From positions 40,889,798 through 40,953,797 of the forward strand of contig CM059196.1 of assembly GCA_030323885.1 (NCBI GenBank): a DNA stretch of 64,000 nt, written 5' to 3'. This stretch comes from Branchipolynoe longqiensis (taxonomy: Eukaryota; Annelida; Polychaeta; Phyllodocida; Polynoidae). A program made the position numbers and the translations under genes. Every line of letters starts with the position of its first letter. Position 1 is the stretch's first letter. The notes beneath the pieces were generated by a model. It was not told where the DNA came from, did no database searches, and saw only the letters and a program-made list of their open reading frames with translations. Positions 41,144 to 52,319 of the stretch are shown one piece after another.

Positions 41144-42137
41144 GGTAGGAGGGCAGGGTTACCAACTTCACTCTCCAGCGTGTCAGCTGAAGCTGCGACC
41201 CGGCGTCGTTACACACTGTGTCGCACCTTCAGTTCTTCATCAGGGACCAGCAGACAAGAACAGGAAATACCCTTCTTTGAGATGTTCACGTTAGAACGGC
41301 GATGGCCCTCCGAGAGACTATGTGACATAGCGGTCGAGTCACGTGGGTATGTCACATGACAGGTAACGTCCTGGCCACAGGCCGCGGGAGGCACGCGTAC
41401 CACGTGGCCATCTGGCGCACTCTGTGGGACCAGGTGGTCCCCCCCCCCCGCATCCAACACACACACACAGCACTCGGGTGCTGTTTACTAACAGTTCATA
41501 GGCTAGCATATAATTAATATGTGTATGATGAACTCACCTACCTTCACACCAAAACCCTATTTATTTATTGCCATTTTGAGGATGATTGTGGGAATCTGAC
41601 AAAGTCGGTGTTGTTTGTTGCAATTAAAACTGTTAAGCGCGGTTGGAGGTGTGTTATTTGTTTACATTTATTCCCCCTCCCCCAATAGCCGATGTCTACA
41701 TTTTGTGCTAGGGACGGGGGGGGGGGGGGGGTCGTTAAACAAACAAATGTTGTTTTGGTGGTTTTTTTTAAGGTTTAGAAAAATTATTATTATTATCATC
41801 ATCATCATTATTATTATTATTATTATTATTAGAGGAAGTAGGCGCGGTAAGGTGTTAGTAACACGCCGCACCCATGTCGACATGGTGATCGCGCTATGCG
41901 ACGGTTATAGAATGCCGGACGTCGCGAAATTTGGCAGACGGCACACAAGATTGGCATGCGCTACTTAACAGAAGAGCACCTGATGGTCCCGACTCAATTC
42001 CCAAACAGCAGGCGTCACGTGACTGCGGCGTGCTGTTTTCCCACCAGGCGGCACTCAGCAAGCCGACTCAAATAGCCCTAACGCCGTGACGGAGCGCGAG
42101 AAGGAAACCAGGAACCAGGTACCAGGGGGCCGGAATA
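41144..42137. other. Upstream region of gene 3
   Basis: A GC-rich part at 41150-41480 has an 85-codon minus-strand frame without recognisable features. Poly-G (41706-41731) and ATT/ATC microsatellites (41776-41832) follow. From 41990 on there is no clear TATA box; TCAAATAGC at about 42068 is the nearest match. Confidence 0.4.
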
Positions 42138-42675
42138 ATGGGGTGGGTACGACTGGGTCTGCTCGCGCTGACCGCGGCCTGTCTAGTGGGCGCGGTCCCT
42201 GTCTTGATAGAGGAGAGCGTGTACGGACAGGGACAGGGAGGTCACGCGGTCGGGAAGAGCATCAGTGATGAAGGCGCAGGCGCGGAGTTGGCGCCGGTGG
42301 CTCTACCCCAGGTGGCCGTCGGCCCCGAAGGCGGGGTTGAGTGGCCGGGTGAAGAGGAGCGGGAGGCCAGCTACGACGGGGAGGGCGACGTCCCGGGAAC
42401 GACCGAGCCCCAACTGGCGCTGGGCGGGTACGCGGACAACAAGCTATACAACGACTACCCGCCGAAGGAGGAGCTCGACAAGTCCTTCCGGCCCGAGGTG
42501 GAGTCACATCCGGAAGGCTACCCGATGCAACCGGTGTTCCGCCCTGTGCCACACCCTTCACTTCCGGCGCCGCACCCGATGTACCCGATGATCTACAGGG
42601 GATACCCGTACATGTACGGGTATCCGCTCGACTTCCGCTATGGGTATGCCTACGGACATGCCTTTGGCACAGATG
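42138..42675 (+). CDS. Gene 3, first exon: signal peptide and acidic/Pro-Tyr-rich region
   Basis: ATG at 42138; 179 codons plus one base; donor GATG|GTGGGT, phase 1. The leader MGWVRLGLLALTAACLVGAV is a typical secretory signal. Residues about 25-135 are Gly/Glu/Pro-rich and acidic. Residues about 140-178 are Pro/Tyr/Met-rich (PMYPMIYRGYPYMYGYPLDF). GC content is higher than the surroundings, as expected for coding DNA. Joining at phase 1 to the exon at 52504 gives a continuous CBM14-containing protein of 244 aa. No homologue of the first exon is recognised; it is likely a fast-evolving matrix protein. Confidence 0.8.
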
Positions 42676-42807
42676 GTGGGTAACTATGGTAATTGTACCT
42701 GCTTGCTTTATGACTTGTCGGCCATCTGCCGTCACTCGTTATGCCACTGTAATATACATCAGAGGTATTCACACATGGAGTTGTGTGTATATATACAAAA
42801 AACAAAG

Positions 42808-42811
<4 letters not shown>

Positions 42812-42851
<40 letters not shown>
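42812..42851. repeat. TA microsatellite
   Basis: Pure AT dinucleotides, about 40 bp, in the gene 3 intron near the donor. Confidence 0.95.
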
Positions 42852-42852
<1 letters not shown>

Positions 42853-42878
42853 GACTTCATATAGTTAAGCCCTTAAGG

Positions 42879-43605
42879 GGCCGTATGCACCAATCGGTGA
42901 TAGGCTTAGCCAGAGCTAAGGCACTAGCCAGGGGTAGCGGCGGGTTGGAGAAATGTGTGAATCGGTATGCACCAATGTTCTAACCGGGACAGATAGCTAA
43001 CCGTGAGTATATTTATAGATTTGGGAATTCCCTCCAGTCGACAATATGAATAACGGCGCCAATTCGGCGGGAGCGTTAATATCGCTTCGAATTTAGGGTT
43101 AAATTGATAAGATTTCACTTATTGCGTATCTAATTCTGTTAAATATGACAGCATTTAATAGATTTGGGCGTAATATATTCCGCCAATTTGGCGGCGATGG
43201 CAGCGGCCATGTTTGGTTGACGTTTGGACAGTATGGATATGGACGTTGCTGCGGCGGCGGCGATTTGTTTATTTTACACTCGTCGATTCAAAAATATTAA
43301 TATTGCCGCCGTTACAGCATCAGCGTTAATCTCGCTTCGATTTTAGGGTTAATTTAATGAAATTTCACCATTTGCCTATGTAATTCTGTTAAATATGATC
43401 GCATTCAATAGATTGAGAGCCACACACTCACACTAACCGCACCGGATAGGCCCTAACCCCAACTCAGAAAGTGGTTTAGCTTAGCCTAGGTTAAATTCCG
43501 CGGTTAGCGCTAACTCCGATTGGTGCATACCGATTTGTCACATTTAGCCGTGCGGGGCTACCTTAGCCATGGATACGGCCCTAACACCGATTGATGCATA
43601 CGGCC
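42879..43605. mobile_element. TIR-E element, copy 3
   Basis: Ends GGCCGTATGCACCAATCGG and CCGATTGATGCATACGGCC. AAGG lies outside both (42875-42878, 43606-43609), a possible 4-bp duplication. The palindromic core is partly rearranged but keeps CGCTTCGAATTTAGGGTTAA at both sides. Confidence 0.78.
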
Positions 43606-43680
43606 AAGGCGTGTTCACTTGGTTTTTACCGTGTGTTCTTTGCATTCGCTGTATCTTAAAGCTGCATAGTTTGCTGTGTC

Positions 43681-43980
43681 TTAAAGCTGCATAGTCCGAT
43701 GAAGCATCAAATTTTCAAAACTAAAGCAAATATTTAGATTTTATTATACATATCTAACTTAGATGCTGGTGCACTTATTAAGCATTTGTCACTATATAGA
43801 AGGGAACACTGGGTCAGAGTTTTGGGTGTGCTTGCCAAAACTAATTTTACATATAGATCTCCACTTCAAATATCTCAAAGTTAACCATTTAAAAGAAATG
43901 CTACTTCAAACTAAAGTCAACCTAATATATTTATCTCCGAAAATGACAGGAACTCAAAAGCATCGGACTATGCAACTTAA
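43681..43980 (+). mobile_element. TIR-A element
   Basis: TTAAAGCTGCATAGTCCGAT to CATCGGACTATGCAACTTAA. The first 20 bp are duplicated just upstream (43656-43675). Confidence 0.8.
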
Positions 43981-44016
43981 AGCCCATAAATGTGTGTTCA
44001 CTTGGTTCTTACCATG

Positions 44017-44232
44017 CAGTGGTGTAGCTAGATCTTTAACGATGTGTACTCCTAATTTCGGCAGGGGGTTTAGCGGGCCGCTTAAGCTTAAGCTGGTGGA
44101 TTTTACACGTTTTAGACTTGAGTTTTCGACACTCCGGACTACTACATGCCACCTCTCTCTCTCTCTCTTTATTATTTTTTAATTAATTTTGTTGTTGACA
44201 AAACGATGTGGATACGCCTAGCTACGCCCCTG
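44017..44232 (+). mobile_element. TIR-F element, hAT-like MITE, copy 1
   Basis: Ends CAGTGGTGTAGCTAGA and CCTAGCTACGCCCCTG. CAGGGGCGTAGC termini are typical of hAT-superfamily non-autonomous elements. The interior contains TTCGGCAGGGGGTTTAGCG and a CT run. An inverted, better-preserved copy is at 60444. Confidence 0.7.
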
Positions 44233-44382
44233 CCACGTATTCCTTACATTAATATTCGCTGCATTTTTTACAAAATATTCATATTCAAGAAAGGTCAACC
44301 GGCCCCATTGTTTTTAGAATGGGCTACTTGAGCTCCAAGCCAATAGGTAAGGGCTGATTTGTCCAGCACCATTAAACTGAAT

Positions 44383-44438
44383 TTCCAGAACTACTAAGAA
44401 TAGCCACGGGGTTATGGCTATTCTTAGTAGTTCTGGAA
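44383..44438. repeat. Perfect 24-bp hairpin
   Basis: Left arm TTCCAGAACTACTAAGAATA + GCCA, loop CGGGGTTA, right arm its exact inverse complement. It lies inside an interspersed repeat related to 10.2-10.44 kb, whose other copy lacks the hairpin. Confidence 0.9.
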
Positions 44439-44690
44439 CTCAAACGGAGAAAGGAGGGAAGGGGAAAATTAAATCAGCTATGAGGCATAGTCAAAGGGCT
44501 TCACATGTACTGTTGGTGATAGTGACAGTAGGATTTGCACAATTTCTTCAGGGACTTCTATTGCAGTGGACTGCTTGTTTACAGCCCTTATCTATAATTA
44601 GTGACACATCAGGCTAGACATGTTTTAGTTCTATTTAATAGAGAAAGTCCATTAAACTGTGTCAGCATTCCTTTGCCTACGTCAATCTAA

Positions 44691-45306
44691 AGCCCCAGTC
44701 ACATACACATTAGTGGACGTAGTGATCCGTAGATAGATTAATGTGGGTGAAACGTGCTATCACTACGTTAAACTATGTTAAGGTATGACAGGTTTTGGTT
44801 GATCACCCACCTAATAGTACGGATAAATATGTTACGGTACGGATCCCAGTTCATTAGGGTATGGATCCCAGTATGGTAGGGTAAGGATCCTGGCACATCC
44901 AACTACATTGAACTATGTCCAACTACCTTGAACTATGTTGAACTACGTTGAACTACGTTACCCTCCACTACATTCAACTATGTTCAACTTCGTCCACTAA
45001 TGGCTATGTGACCACCGCAGATCGGCCAAAGTTTTGTGCGGGTCAAAGTACGCTAGGGTATGAAAGAGTATGCTAGAGTACATTAAGAAGTATACTAGAG
45101 TAGGCTAGAGTAGGCTAGAGTATGTTATCATCACAGAGGGTACGTCTGCCTCAAACGTACCTCTCTTTTGAACATGTCCAAAGCTTAAATCGGAACTCAC
45201 GACCCACACACGTTCTTATCATGTTCTCATCACGGCTAGATGCGGTGATGCCGGTATATTGCACTACGTTGAACTACATTAGCCTAACGTGTATGTGACT
45301 GGCCCT
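44691..45306. mobile_element. TIR-C-like element, copy 2
   Basis: 616 bp. Ends AGCCCCAGTCACATACAC and GTGTATGTGACTGGCCCT. The interior is degenerate repeats of ACTACGTTGAACTA and TAGAGTAGGC words. The same length class and end style as 10528-11144. Confidence 0.72.
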
Positions 45307-45308
45307 TT

Positions 45309-45949
45309 ACAGTTGAGGATGGTCATTAACGACTAAATGGCAGTAACAGCCACAGCTTGACTATAGAAACCTTCTGACATAGTGGTACCCTAAATAAATC
45401 CCAAGAAGTAGGTCATTTCAAAATATACAAATTGGAACTAGTCATATTTGAACGCCATGATTATGAATAAGTAAAGTGTTACTAGTCCTGTTACTCTCCC
45501 TTTAGAGCGTTCGTTACCTTTATGCATGAAACAATAATGCACATGCTTTTCTTATTCCGGTATTCTTCACGATATGCCAGATGAGATCAATTATATGGGT
45601 ATATGCAATAAATGACATAAACCGGGGAATCTAGGTCAGTATAGAGACGCCACGCCGTATAGCAATGGCCTAGGTTATGTTCAATTCTAGGAATACATCT
45701 TTTTTAGGTGTTATTTATTACAAATGCAAAGCAAGAATACAAATTAGAATTCCTGAGAACAGCTGGACTGTATCACTTCTTGTAATACTTGTTAGCTATG
45801 CCTTTTTACATAACTTGTACCATCTTTTTATTCGTTACATGTTAGGGTTTTTTTAAAATAAAAAATCAACTTTAGTCACTTTTCGCTATGAATATGGTCC
45901 TTGTTGTCGACATGGTGTAAACGTCAACAGTAATCAATCATCACTCATT
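45309..45949. other. Intergenic/intronic stretch of gene 3
   Basis: AT-rich, with a relic of the mini-retroposon motif at about 45883-45950 (GCTATGAATATGGTCC). No gene. Confidence 0.4.
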
Positions 45950-46007
45950 CATTGATAAAACTGGGGAAATTATAACTGCAGACAATTGATCTCCATCATT
46001 CCACGTC

Positions 46008-46901
46008 TTAAAGTTGTATAGCCCGATAAAAGCATCAAATTTTCAAAACAAAAGCAATTACTTAAGCCGTGTTTACACGGGTGAGTTAAGTCGCTTCATA
46101 TAAATCGCCTTGCCTAGTTCGCCTCACATTCGCCGTGTAAACGCGACTCTGAGGCAGATTAGGGCTGATTCGCTTCATATGATTCACTTTATGTAAACCA
46201 CCTCGTGAGGTGGTTTATATAAAGCGAACTAGCTTAAGCACATCACACGCATGCGCAGTCAAGACCTCGGTTTGTTTATTTTCCGGTTGATCAAAAGTCT
46301 ATGAAACCGCTAGCTGTGCACAGATATTTTTTTCATCATTTATTTTTAGGGTTTCACTGCCGAGCAGAAGTTTTGACCGTTCCAAACCAATACGATTCAG
46401 TCCATACATATCTAAGTCGAACCCACACTCTCTCGTGGCGACGTCGACGAACCCAAACTGGCGCTGGTTAGTCTGGACTTGCTCATGCGCAGATATCGAT
46501 TTCCGCCTTAAACCGCTCGGTGTGTAAACGCGCCTCTAATTCGCTTCATATAAATTGCTTTGTCTAATTCGCTTCACTATTGCCCGTGTAAACACGGCTT
46601 TAGATTTGCTCCTACATATCTATGTTAGATTCTGATGCACATATTAAGCATTTGTTGTCACATACAAGGGAATGTTGGGTTAATTTAATAGAAGCTGTTA
46701 CTGCTGAACTCTATGGCGTCAGATTTGTGGCATGCTTACCAAAATTAATTTAGAAAGTTTGCTCTTCAAATATCTCCAAAGTTAGCTATTTAAAATTAAA
46801 GTTACTTCAAACAAAAGTAATGTAGACTATAACAATCAATGTAATATATGTATCTCTCAGAAAAGTGACAGAAACTCAAAACCACCGGACTCTGCAATTT
46901 T
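46008..46901 (+). mobile_element. TIR-A element interrupted by TIR-D
   Basis: TTAAAGTTGTATAGCCCGAT at the left, CACCGGACTCTGCAATTTTA at the right. The interior is interrupted after CAATTAC by a 535-bp TIR-D element and resumes at GATTTGC. Confidence 0.78.
46065..46599. mobile_element. TIR-D element nested in TIR-A, TTA duplication
   Basis: Ends AGCCGTGTTTACACGGG and CCCGTGTAAACACGGCT are exact inverted repeats. TTA directly flanks both sides (46062-46064 and 46600-46602). A 3-bp TTA/TAA duplication is the PIF/Harbinger habit. The inside has large inverted arms around TCGCTTCATATAAATCGC. Confidence 0.82.
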
Positions 46902-47222
46902 ACTTGCCACATAATTTCCGAATTGTGGTTGATTCGATGAGGGGAGCAGGGTACCCACCACGCCCCAAGCGGGCAGGACAAACATCACCGTAACCAAGTC
47001 ATTCATTTCACTTGGCCGTTGGGCTATCAACTTTAAAAATAACTAGCGACATCCGACTCCACCCACGTCACCCACGATAAACGCCCCCACCCCGTCAAAA
47101 ATCATTTACGTGAAAAGGAGGATGCAGAGGACAAAACGAACCTCACGTCCGGTCGGGAGGCCCATGAGGCCTGCGGCCAAGTGACTTCCCCCGGTGGAAG
47201 CAGCTGGAGATGAGCGTGTAAG

Positions 47223-48460
47223 ATGGCAGTGACGCCACGTCACCCCTCCCCGGAAGCCACCGCCCCCGGGAAAGGCGAAGTGAGCGACAAACCGACGAAG
47301 ACTACAAAAAGGCAGGAGGACCTGATGAAAAATAGCAGGAGACGATGCAGGCCATGGAGACCCACTGGCAACGGATGGAGCAGCACATCCTCTGTCAGGA
47401 GAAGGCGGCCGTGGGCAGTGTGGCCCCGGCCACCTCCCCCCACCCCCCCCCGACCGACAACAACCGACAGCCTCGGTCCTGGAGGCGGCCGACGCCAGCC
47501 CCCAGCGAGGATCGCCAATGCCACCTCAGTGCCCGGATGGCCTCCCCGTACTCCCCGGCCTACCTGCCCGGCGACCTGGACAGGGATTTCGGGGAGGCGG
47601 GCATTTCGTGGGAGTCGCCACCCCCTCTCAGAGCCAGACAGCAGAGATGAACATGGAGAGACAGCCCGGACACCCCACCCCGCCACCTGGCCCACGTCCC
47701 AGCTGGGCGCCATCAACACTGCCGGGAGGCCGACAGCTACGACTGCAGCCCCGGCTCAATGGCAGAGGAGGCAGTGCAGATCATCGCCGCCATGGCCAAC
47801 GGGAAGTCCTTCATGTGCAATAAAGGTATTTCCGCAAAGTACCTGTTCCCATACGATTTGGCAAAGAGGGGGGATGAAGGGAAGTCGATAAAAAAGGTTG
47901 ATGCCACCCGGGAAGACTACATGGCCTGAAGTGGCTCGAGACTCAGCGGGGCTTCCCGGCCCTTGCACTGTCAGCGCACTCTGCACACCAGGAAGCCCTA
48001 GCCCAGGACAACTGCTCGCTGCCCTGGAATATAGTGCGCAGGTACTCCGAGGAAATCTTCACCCGCATTGCTGACAGCCACCTCCCTATGGGATGGAGGG
48101 ATGCGGATGCCTTCATGGCGGTGCGGATAGAAGTAATCGTGATGGTCGGCACACAATGCCAGCGGCGAACAGCACTACCGCCGACAGCACGAGGGCCTAA
48201 AACGCGGGCTCGAATACCCGGAACGCCTATGACAAGGCAGCGATGGGCACCCAGTGCCCGGCTTGGAACCGCGACCCCGAATCGTACGACAAAGCCAATA
48301 AACGGGAGTCGTCCGGCACGGGCAGCCACAAATTTGCCTATGTAAGTGGGTATTGTGCCAGCGTGCGGCGGATAGTCACTAACCATGCTGAGGTAGCATG
48401 CTACTCAAAAAGGTCAAGGGAGAGGGGAACAGGGAAGAAGTCATCAGCGGATTTTTAGGC
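47223..48460 (+). pseudogene. Gag-like pseudogene of a decayed YR element
   Basis: Several frames together give a gag like that at 22.4-23.9 kb: coiled-coil-like MQAMETHWQRMEQHILCQEK, KYLFPYDLAKRGDEGKSIKK with DATREDYMA, CPAWNRDPESYDKANKRESS and the Cys/His cluster GYCASVRRIVTNHAEVACYS. At least three frameshifts and stops. Same family as the non-autonomous element, and on the opposite strand to it. Confidence 0.78.
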
Positions 48461-49129
48461 CGCAGGCGGGGCCCCCCCTCTCCCTGCCCTCACACGGATC
48501 ACGACCATGACACCCACGGACACTCAAATGGCACACGGCCCTCCTCGGCACCCATGTTAAAAATGCAAGTACCCAACCTCTCACAGAGCCAAATGGATTC
48601 CCACCTGGAGGGGCTTCCCCGGGGCTTCCCCCCTATGATGTCCTGATGCACGCTGGTTCCCGGCGGTGGGCACACCCCAGCGGCAATGGGCCGGGGGGAA
48701 CTCCCTAATTTGCATACTCGCCCTGCCGCCTGTCCCCGGCACCACACTACACATAGGCCTCGCCGCGCACGACCTGACTCTTATGTGACGTTCGTCGCCC
48801 GGCTCCAGCCGGACAGGGTGTCACTCACCCGCCCTCCCCCATCTTGCGAACCGGCCCGCCGCCCGGGACCCACGGCGGCCCCGGATGTCGGCCCGGTGGG
48901 CCTCTCCGAGCCTGTCACCGACGTGATCAATGGCCTACACAGACACTCCTGGTGGAGCCGCAGTGCGGCCCAACACTGCAGGAGTATAGGCAGATGTTGG
49001 ACTAATTCTGGCCGGTGATATCCGGCTCGGCATGGCAGCGGTCCCCCAGGTATGCAGCAGCCTAGAGCGCCACCCAGGCCACGGCCCTCCCAAACTTTTT
49101 GGCCACCTGTGTCCCCCTCCCCTCCGGAG

Positions 49130-49500
49130 TGTCAACTCAGGCATCCCCTGGGGAGATTACCTCGGCCTGCCATCTGTATACCCCCTCCCCTCGGTCGCCG
49201 ATCTGGCTGATGTGGGAGGGCCAGGGGGCCTACTCCTGTTGGCGGTGCTTTTCTGCATAATGGTGGATGACCCCTTGTACTTTGACATTGCCCTCCCCTT
49301 TGGGTGCAGGACCTCGGGAGCCGCCTGCGTGCGGGTCACCTTTGTGGTTGCTTGGCTAATGGCGAGGGAGGGCCACTTAGCACTGGTCTGTGTTGACGAT
49401 TTCGTCGGCTGCTAGGCCACCTACCTCCGGGCCCGCCAGGTCTTCGGCGCCCTCCTGGCCATTTGCGCAGAGTAGGAGCTCGACCTGGTGCCTGACAAGT
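49130..49500 (+). pseudogene. RT remnant of the decayed YR element
   Basis: LYFDIALPFGCRTSGAACVR, then LALVCVDDFVGC with an intact catalytic Asp pair, then a stop and ARQVFGALLAICAE and DKCFPPS. This is the central palm region only; fingers and thumb are lost. Confidence 0.75.
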
Positions 49501-50430
49501 GCTTCCCCCCCAGCGGTCAAGCTCACATGGCTGTGGCGGAACCGCGAGAGGCAGGCAAGGTGGTACGTCGAGTTTATGCTCGACTGGGACGTCGACCACA
49601 CGAAGCCGTCCCCCTACGACATCGCGCAATTCATCGCGCACCTCCACTGCCTCCTTACGTTGCCGTCATCGGTGGCCAACGCCTTCTCGGGTATGCGCTC
49701 CTGGATCCGGGAGTCCGGCGACGACCCGCCCCCTTTGATGCCCCCTTTGTCGAGAGGGTCCATAAGGGCAGGGAAAGACTCTTTACCACCCCGGTGCCTC
49801 TATCAGCCCCCCCCCCCCCCCCCCCCCCACCACCACCACCTGATGAACGGCCACATCTACAGGTACCTTCGCGCCCAGGGACACAGTGGTGTGGTTCCCT
49901 GGGTGGCGGTCATTATCGCATACTTTACGGTGATGCACCAGTTGAACCTCCTCTCCCCCTCCCACAATGGCTGGGGAGGCCCCCGACACAGTGCAATGGG
50001 GGGACTTCAGCCCGGCCCCTGGTGGCATCCGGGGAGCCATCTCCTCATCCAAGATGATAAGGTCACCATCGCAGGCCATCACCCTCTTCATCCCAGCCCT
50101 GCCCAGCTTGTCGCTGTGCCCGGTGCGGGCCTGGTCCCGGGCCGTCCAGTAGGTGCCGGCTCCCTCCGATGCCCTGATGTTTATCTGCTACACGGGTGTC
50201 ACCCTGACCCCGCAGGTGCTGACCCCTCTGCTGCGGTAGGCGCTTGCGGAAACGGGGGTCCCGGAGGCCTCTAGATTCACTCTCCGCGGCCTGAGGAGGG
50301 GGGGGGGGGGGGCGGCTCAGGCTTGTGCCTCAAGGGGTGTCGACCTTGCGGCCGTAATGGTGCAGGGCACCTGGGAATCCTCAGCGGTATTCAACTACGT
50401 TCCTCACCTTGCTGTCTCTGAGGCCCCCTG
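49500..50430 (+). pseudogene. Tyrosine recombinase pseudogene of the decayed YR element
   Basis: KLTWLWRNRERQARWYVEFM fuses the RT end directly to the recombinase SAM-like domain (SPYDIAQFIAHLHCLLTLPS, SVANAFSGMRSWI). RNase H has been deleted. After a poly-C run (49807-49828) the catalytic domain appears in pieces: IIAYFTVMHQLNLL, then FTLRGLRRGG, then GVDLAAVMVQGTWESSAVFNY, which ends with a plausible nucleophile Tyr. C and G runs (49807, 50297) break the frame. Confidence 0.72.
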
Positions 50431-50589
50431 AGCCCTAGCCCTGTGTTTTGGGTCGCCTCAGAGCACCCGGCGATCGGGGAGGCCCCCATCGACATCGATG
50501 CCGTCGACTGACTCCCCCCGTTGTACCTTCATAACATGCAAATAAAATTAACGTTTTTCCCACTCGGTCTCCGGCTTCCCTCATTCAAA

Positions 50590-50740
50590 TCATATCCTTG
50601 TAATACCGAGTGCCACGCTAGGTACCAACATGCATAGACAAATATAAGTCATTGGTTTGATTTCGGCGGGATTAGAACCCATGATCTGTTGCAGGGGAAG
50701 CATACCCTCAACTCATTGCCGTCCTGTGTTTGCTAATTGG
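50590..50740 (-). mobile_element. S1 SINE head and body fragment
   Basis: TAATACCGAGTGCCACGCTA through AAGTCATTGGTTTGATTTCG to the head complement. It marks the right limit of the YR pseudogene. Confidence 0.65.
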
Positions 50741-50779
50741 GTTGACCAGTACTGCCATATATAGTGAGTGACCGAATTG

Positions 50780-50935
50780 TAAGTCCTAGGCCCATCTGAG
50801 ATAATATCAAGAAGGGCATCGGCTTATGACAATGCACACTTATGAATTGATAATACTGCCTCATTGAGATACAGTGCTACCGGCAAAATGAGACGATATC
50901 CTACTGAGTCAACCAGTCAATAGCGGATAGATTCT
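50780..50935 (-). mobile_element. S1 type 1 tail, diverged
   Basis: TATCAAGAAGGGCATCGGCTT and TATGACAATGCACACTTATG in consensus order. Confidence 0.6.
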
Positions 50936-50954
50936 TCCTTCTTTTCCAACAAAT

Positions 50955-51142
50955 AACACAGGTATTTTTTTGAGTTTTTTTGTTACATTCGTTAATTTTG
51001 AAAAACTTGGGTCTTCCTCATCCTTCTTACCCTATCCTAGAAATGCCAGGCGCCAGAATCGGTTGTGGAAAGTATACATTTTAAAGTCATTAGTTTGACT
51101 CAGTCGGGTTTCAAACTCATGATCTGCCACATGGGAAGAAAG
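50955..51142 (-). mobile_element. S1 SINE, type 2, diverged
   Basis: TTACATTCGTTAATTTTGAA, TCTTCCTCATCCTTC, AAATGCCAGGCGCC and GGGTTTCAAACTCATGATC. Confidence 0.6.
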
Positions 51143-51149
51143 TGCACAG

Positions 51150-51455
51150 CTCTTGAAGATTTATACAACCTATCATGGATACGTCTGAATAGTCTTGTTT
51201 TCACCATTAGCCAGTTTCTTGATAGAAAGCCTGAGCCTACAGTTTTACCGATCCAAGGGATTTTTAACCTCCCACATCACATAGACATGGTATGAGAGCA
51301 ACCAGCCTTTGATGATGCTGTAAGTTAGACACAGTGGTGGAAATCCAAATTGGCAGAGTTGGGGGCACAGGGAATCGAACCGCCGACCTTCAGATTAGGA
51401 GTCTGACCAGAAAAAAGTCATAGACTCCAACCACTCTGCAACAGAGAACACCACA
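51150..51455 (-). mobile_element. S2 SINE, full copy
   Basis: TCTTGAAGATTTATACAACC to the head complement CTGCAACAGAGAACACCAC. Confidence 0.85.
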
Positions 51456-51599
51456 ACACGCTCATTCAACTATCATGTTCGGCAGTTACTTCTTCTCGGG
51501 TGAAAAGGACATATATATAAGCCTTCTCGTGCACAAAATTGCTTATTTATATACAGTCAGCAAATGAAGGAACATTATTTCTATATAGGTACCGGACGC

Positions 51600-52142
51600 G
51601 GGTGCAGAATGAGGAGATGGCAAGCTGTCCATGTGGGAAGTTCTGGAGTTTAAGTCTTAGCCAAGTCAAGGCAATGACTTAGAAAATTGATAATGATATG
51701 CCTGGTGCTTGGCATTTTTGTTTTTTGTTTTTGTTTGTTGGTACATTAGTTGTTTAAACAGGGGAAATTTCAGTCGCAGACGACTGGTCTTCCTCATTCC
51801 ACTGCTCCTTGCCCTATCCTAGTAATGCCGAGCATCTGGCTAGGAAGCGACAAGTATCAATTTTTAAGTCATTGGTTTGACTCGACCAGGATTCGACCCC
51901 ATGACCCCATGGTCTACCAGCATGGGAGACGGACGCTCTAACTCATTCGGCCATCCGTCTGGTTGCATTGCTAGAATAGATCAAGGACTGGTAAACTCAG
52001 TATCAAGATAATGTGAATGAGTTCGATATTAGGTCATGATGCTGGCTCCCTCTGGGGCAGCACTATAAATTCGCCACAAATATGCACTGTCACAAATCGG
52101 CACCAATCCTGATACGATGTTGCTAGGATATAATACCCCAAC
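51600..52142 (+). mobile_element. S1 type 1 SINE interrupted by an S1 type 2 SINE
   Basis: The head and body at 51600-51719 (GTCAAGGCAATGACTTAGAA, GGTGCTTGGCATT) resume at 51966 (TTGCATTGCTAGAATAGATC, AAGGACTGGT...) and run to the 3' tail CCCAACAAACAAAG. Confidence 0.75.
51720..51964 (-). mobile_element. S1 type 2 SINE nested in a type 1 SINE
   Basis: GGTACATTAGTTGTTTAAAC to TTCGGCCATCCGTCTGG. The short duplication TTGGCATT/TTGCATT on the two sides fits a target site duplication. Confidence 0.75.
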
Positions 52143-52319
52143 AAACAAAGAAACAAAACTATATTGGAGCTAACTTTCTGGGCGAGGAGGAAGCAGCCAG
52201 GTGGCAGGACCAGGTGAGGCAGAAGACCTGACCAGTCGATGAGTAGATGAATGTTATTTGTTGGTGTAGTGTCGGTTGATATAAACTCCAATTATACTCG
52301 TACAGCAGATATTATTGCT

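Noticed and set aside
41209..41466. Minus-strand 85-codon frame in GC-rich DNA
   Set aside because: No recognisable motif, no splice or promoter support; GC content alone explains the open frame.
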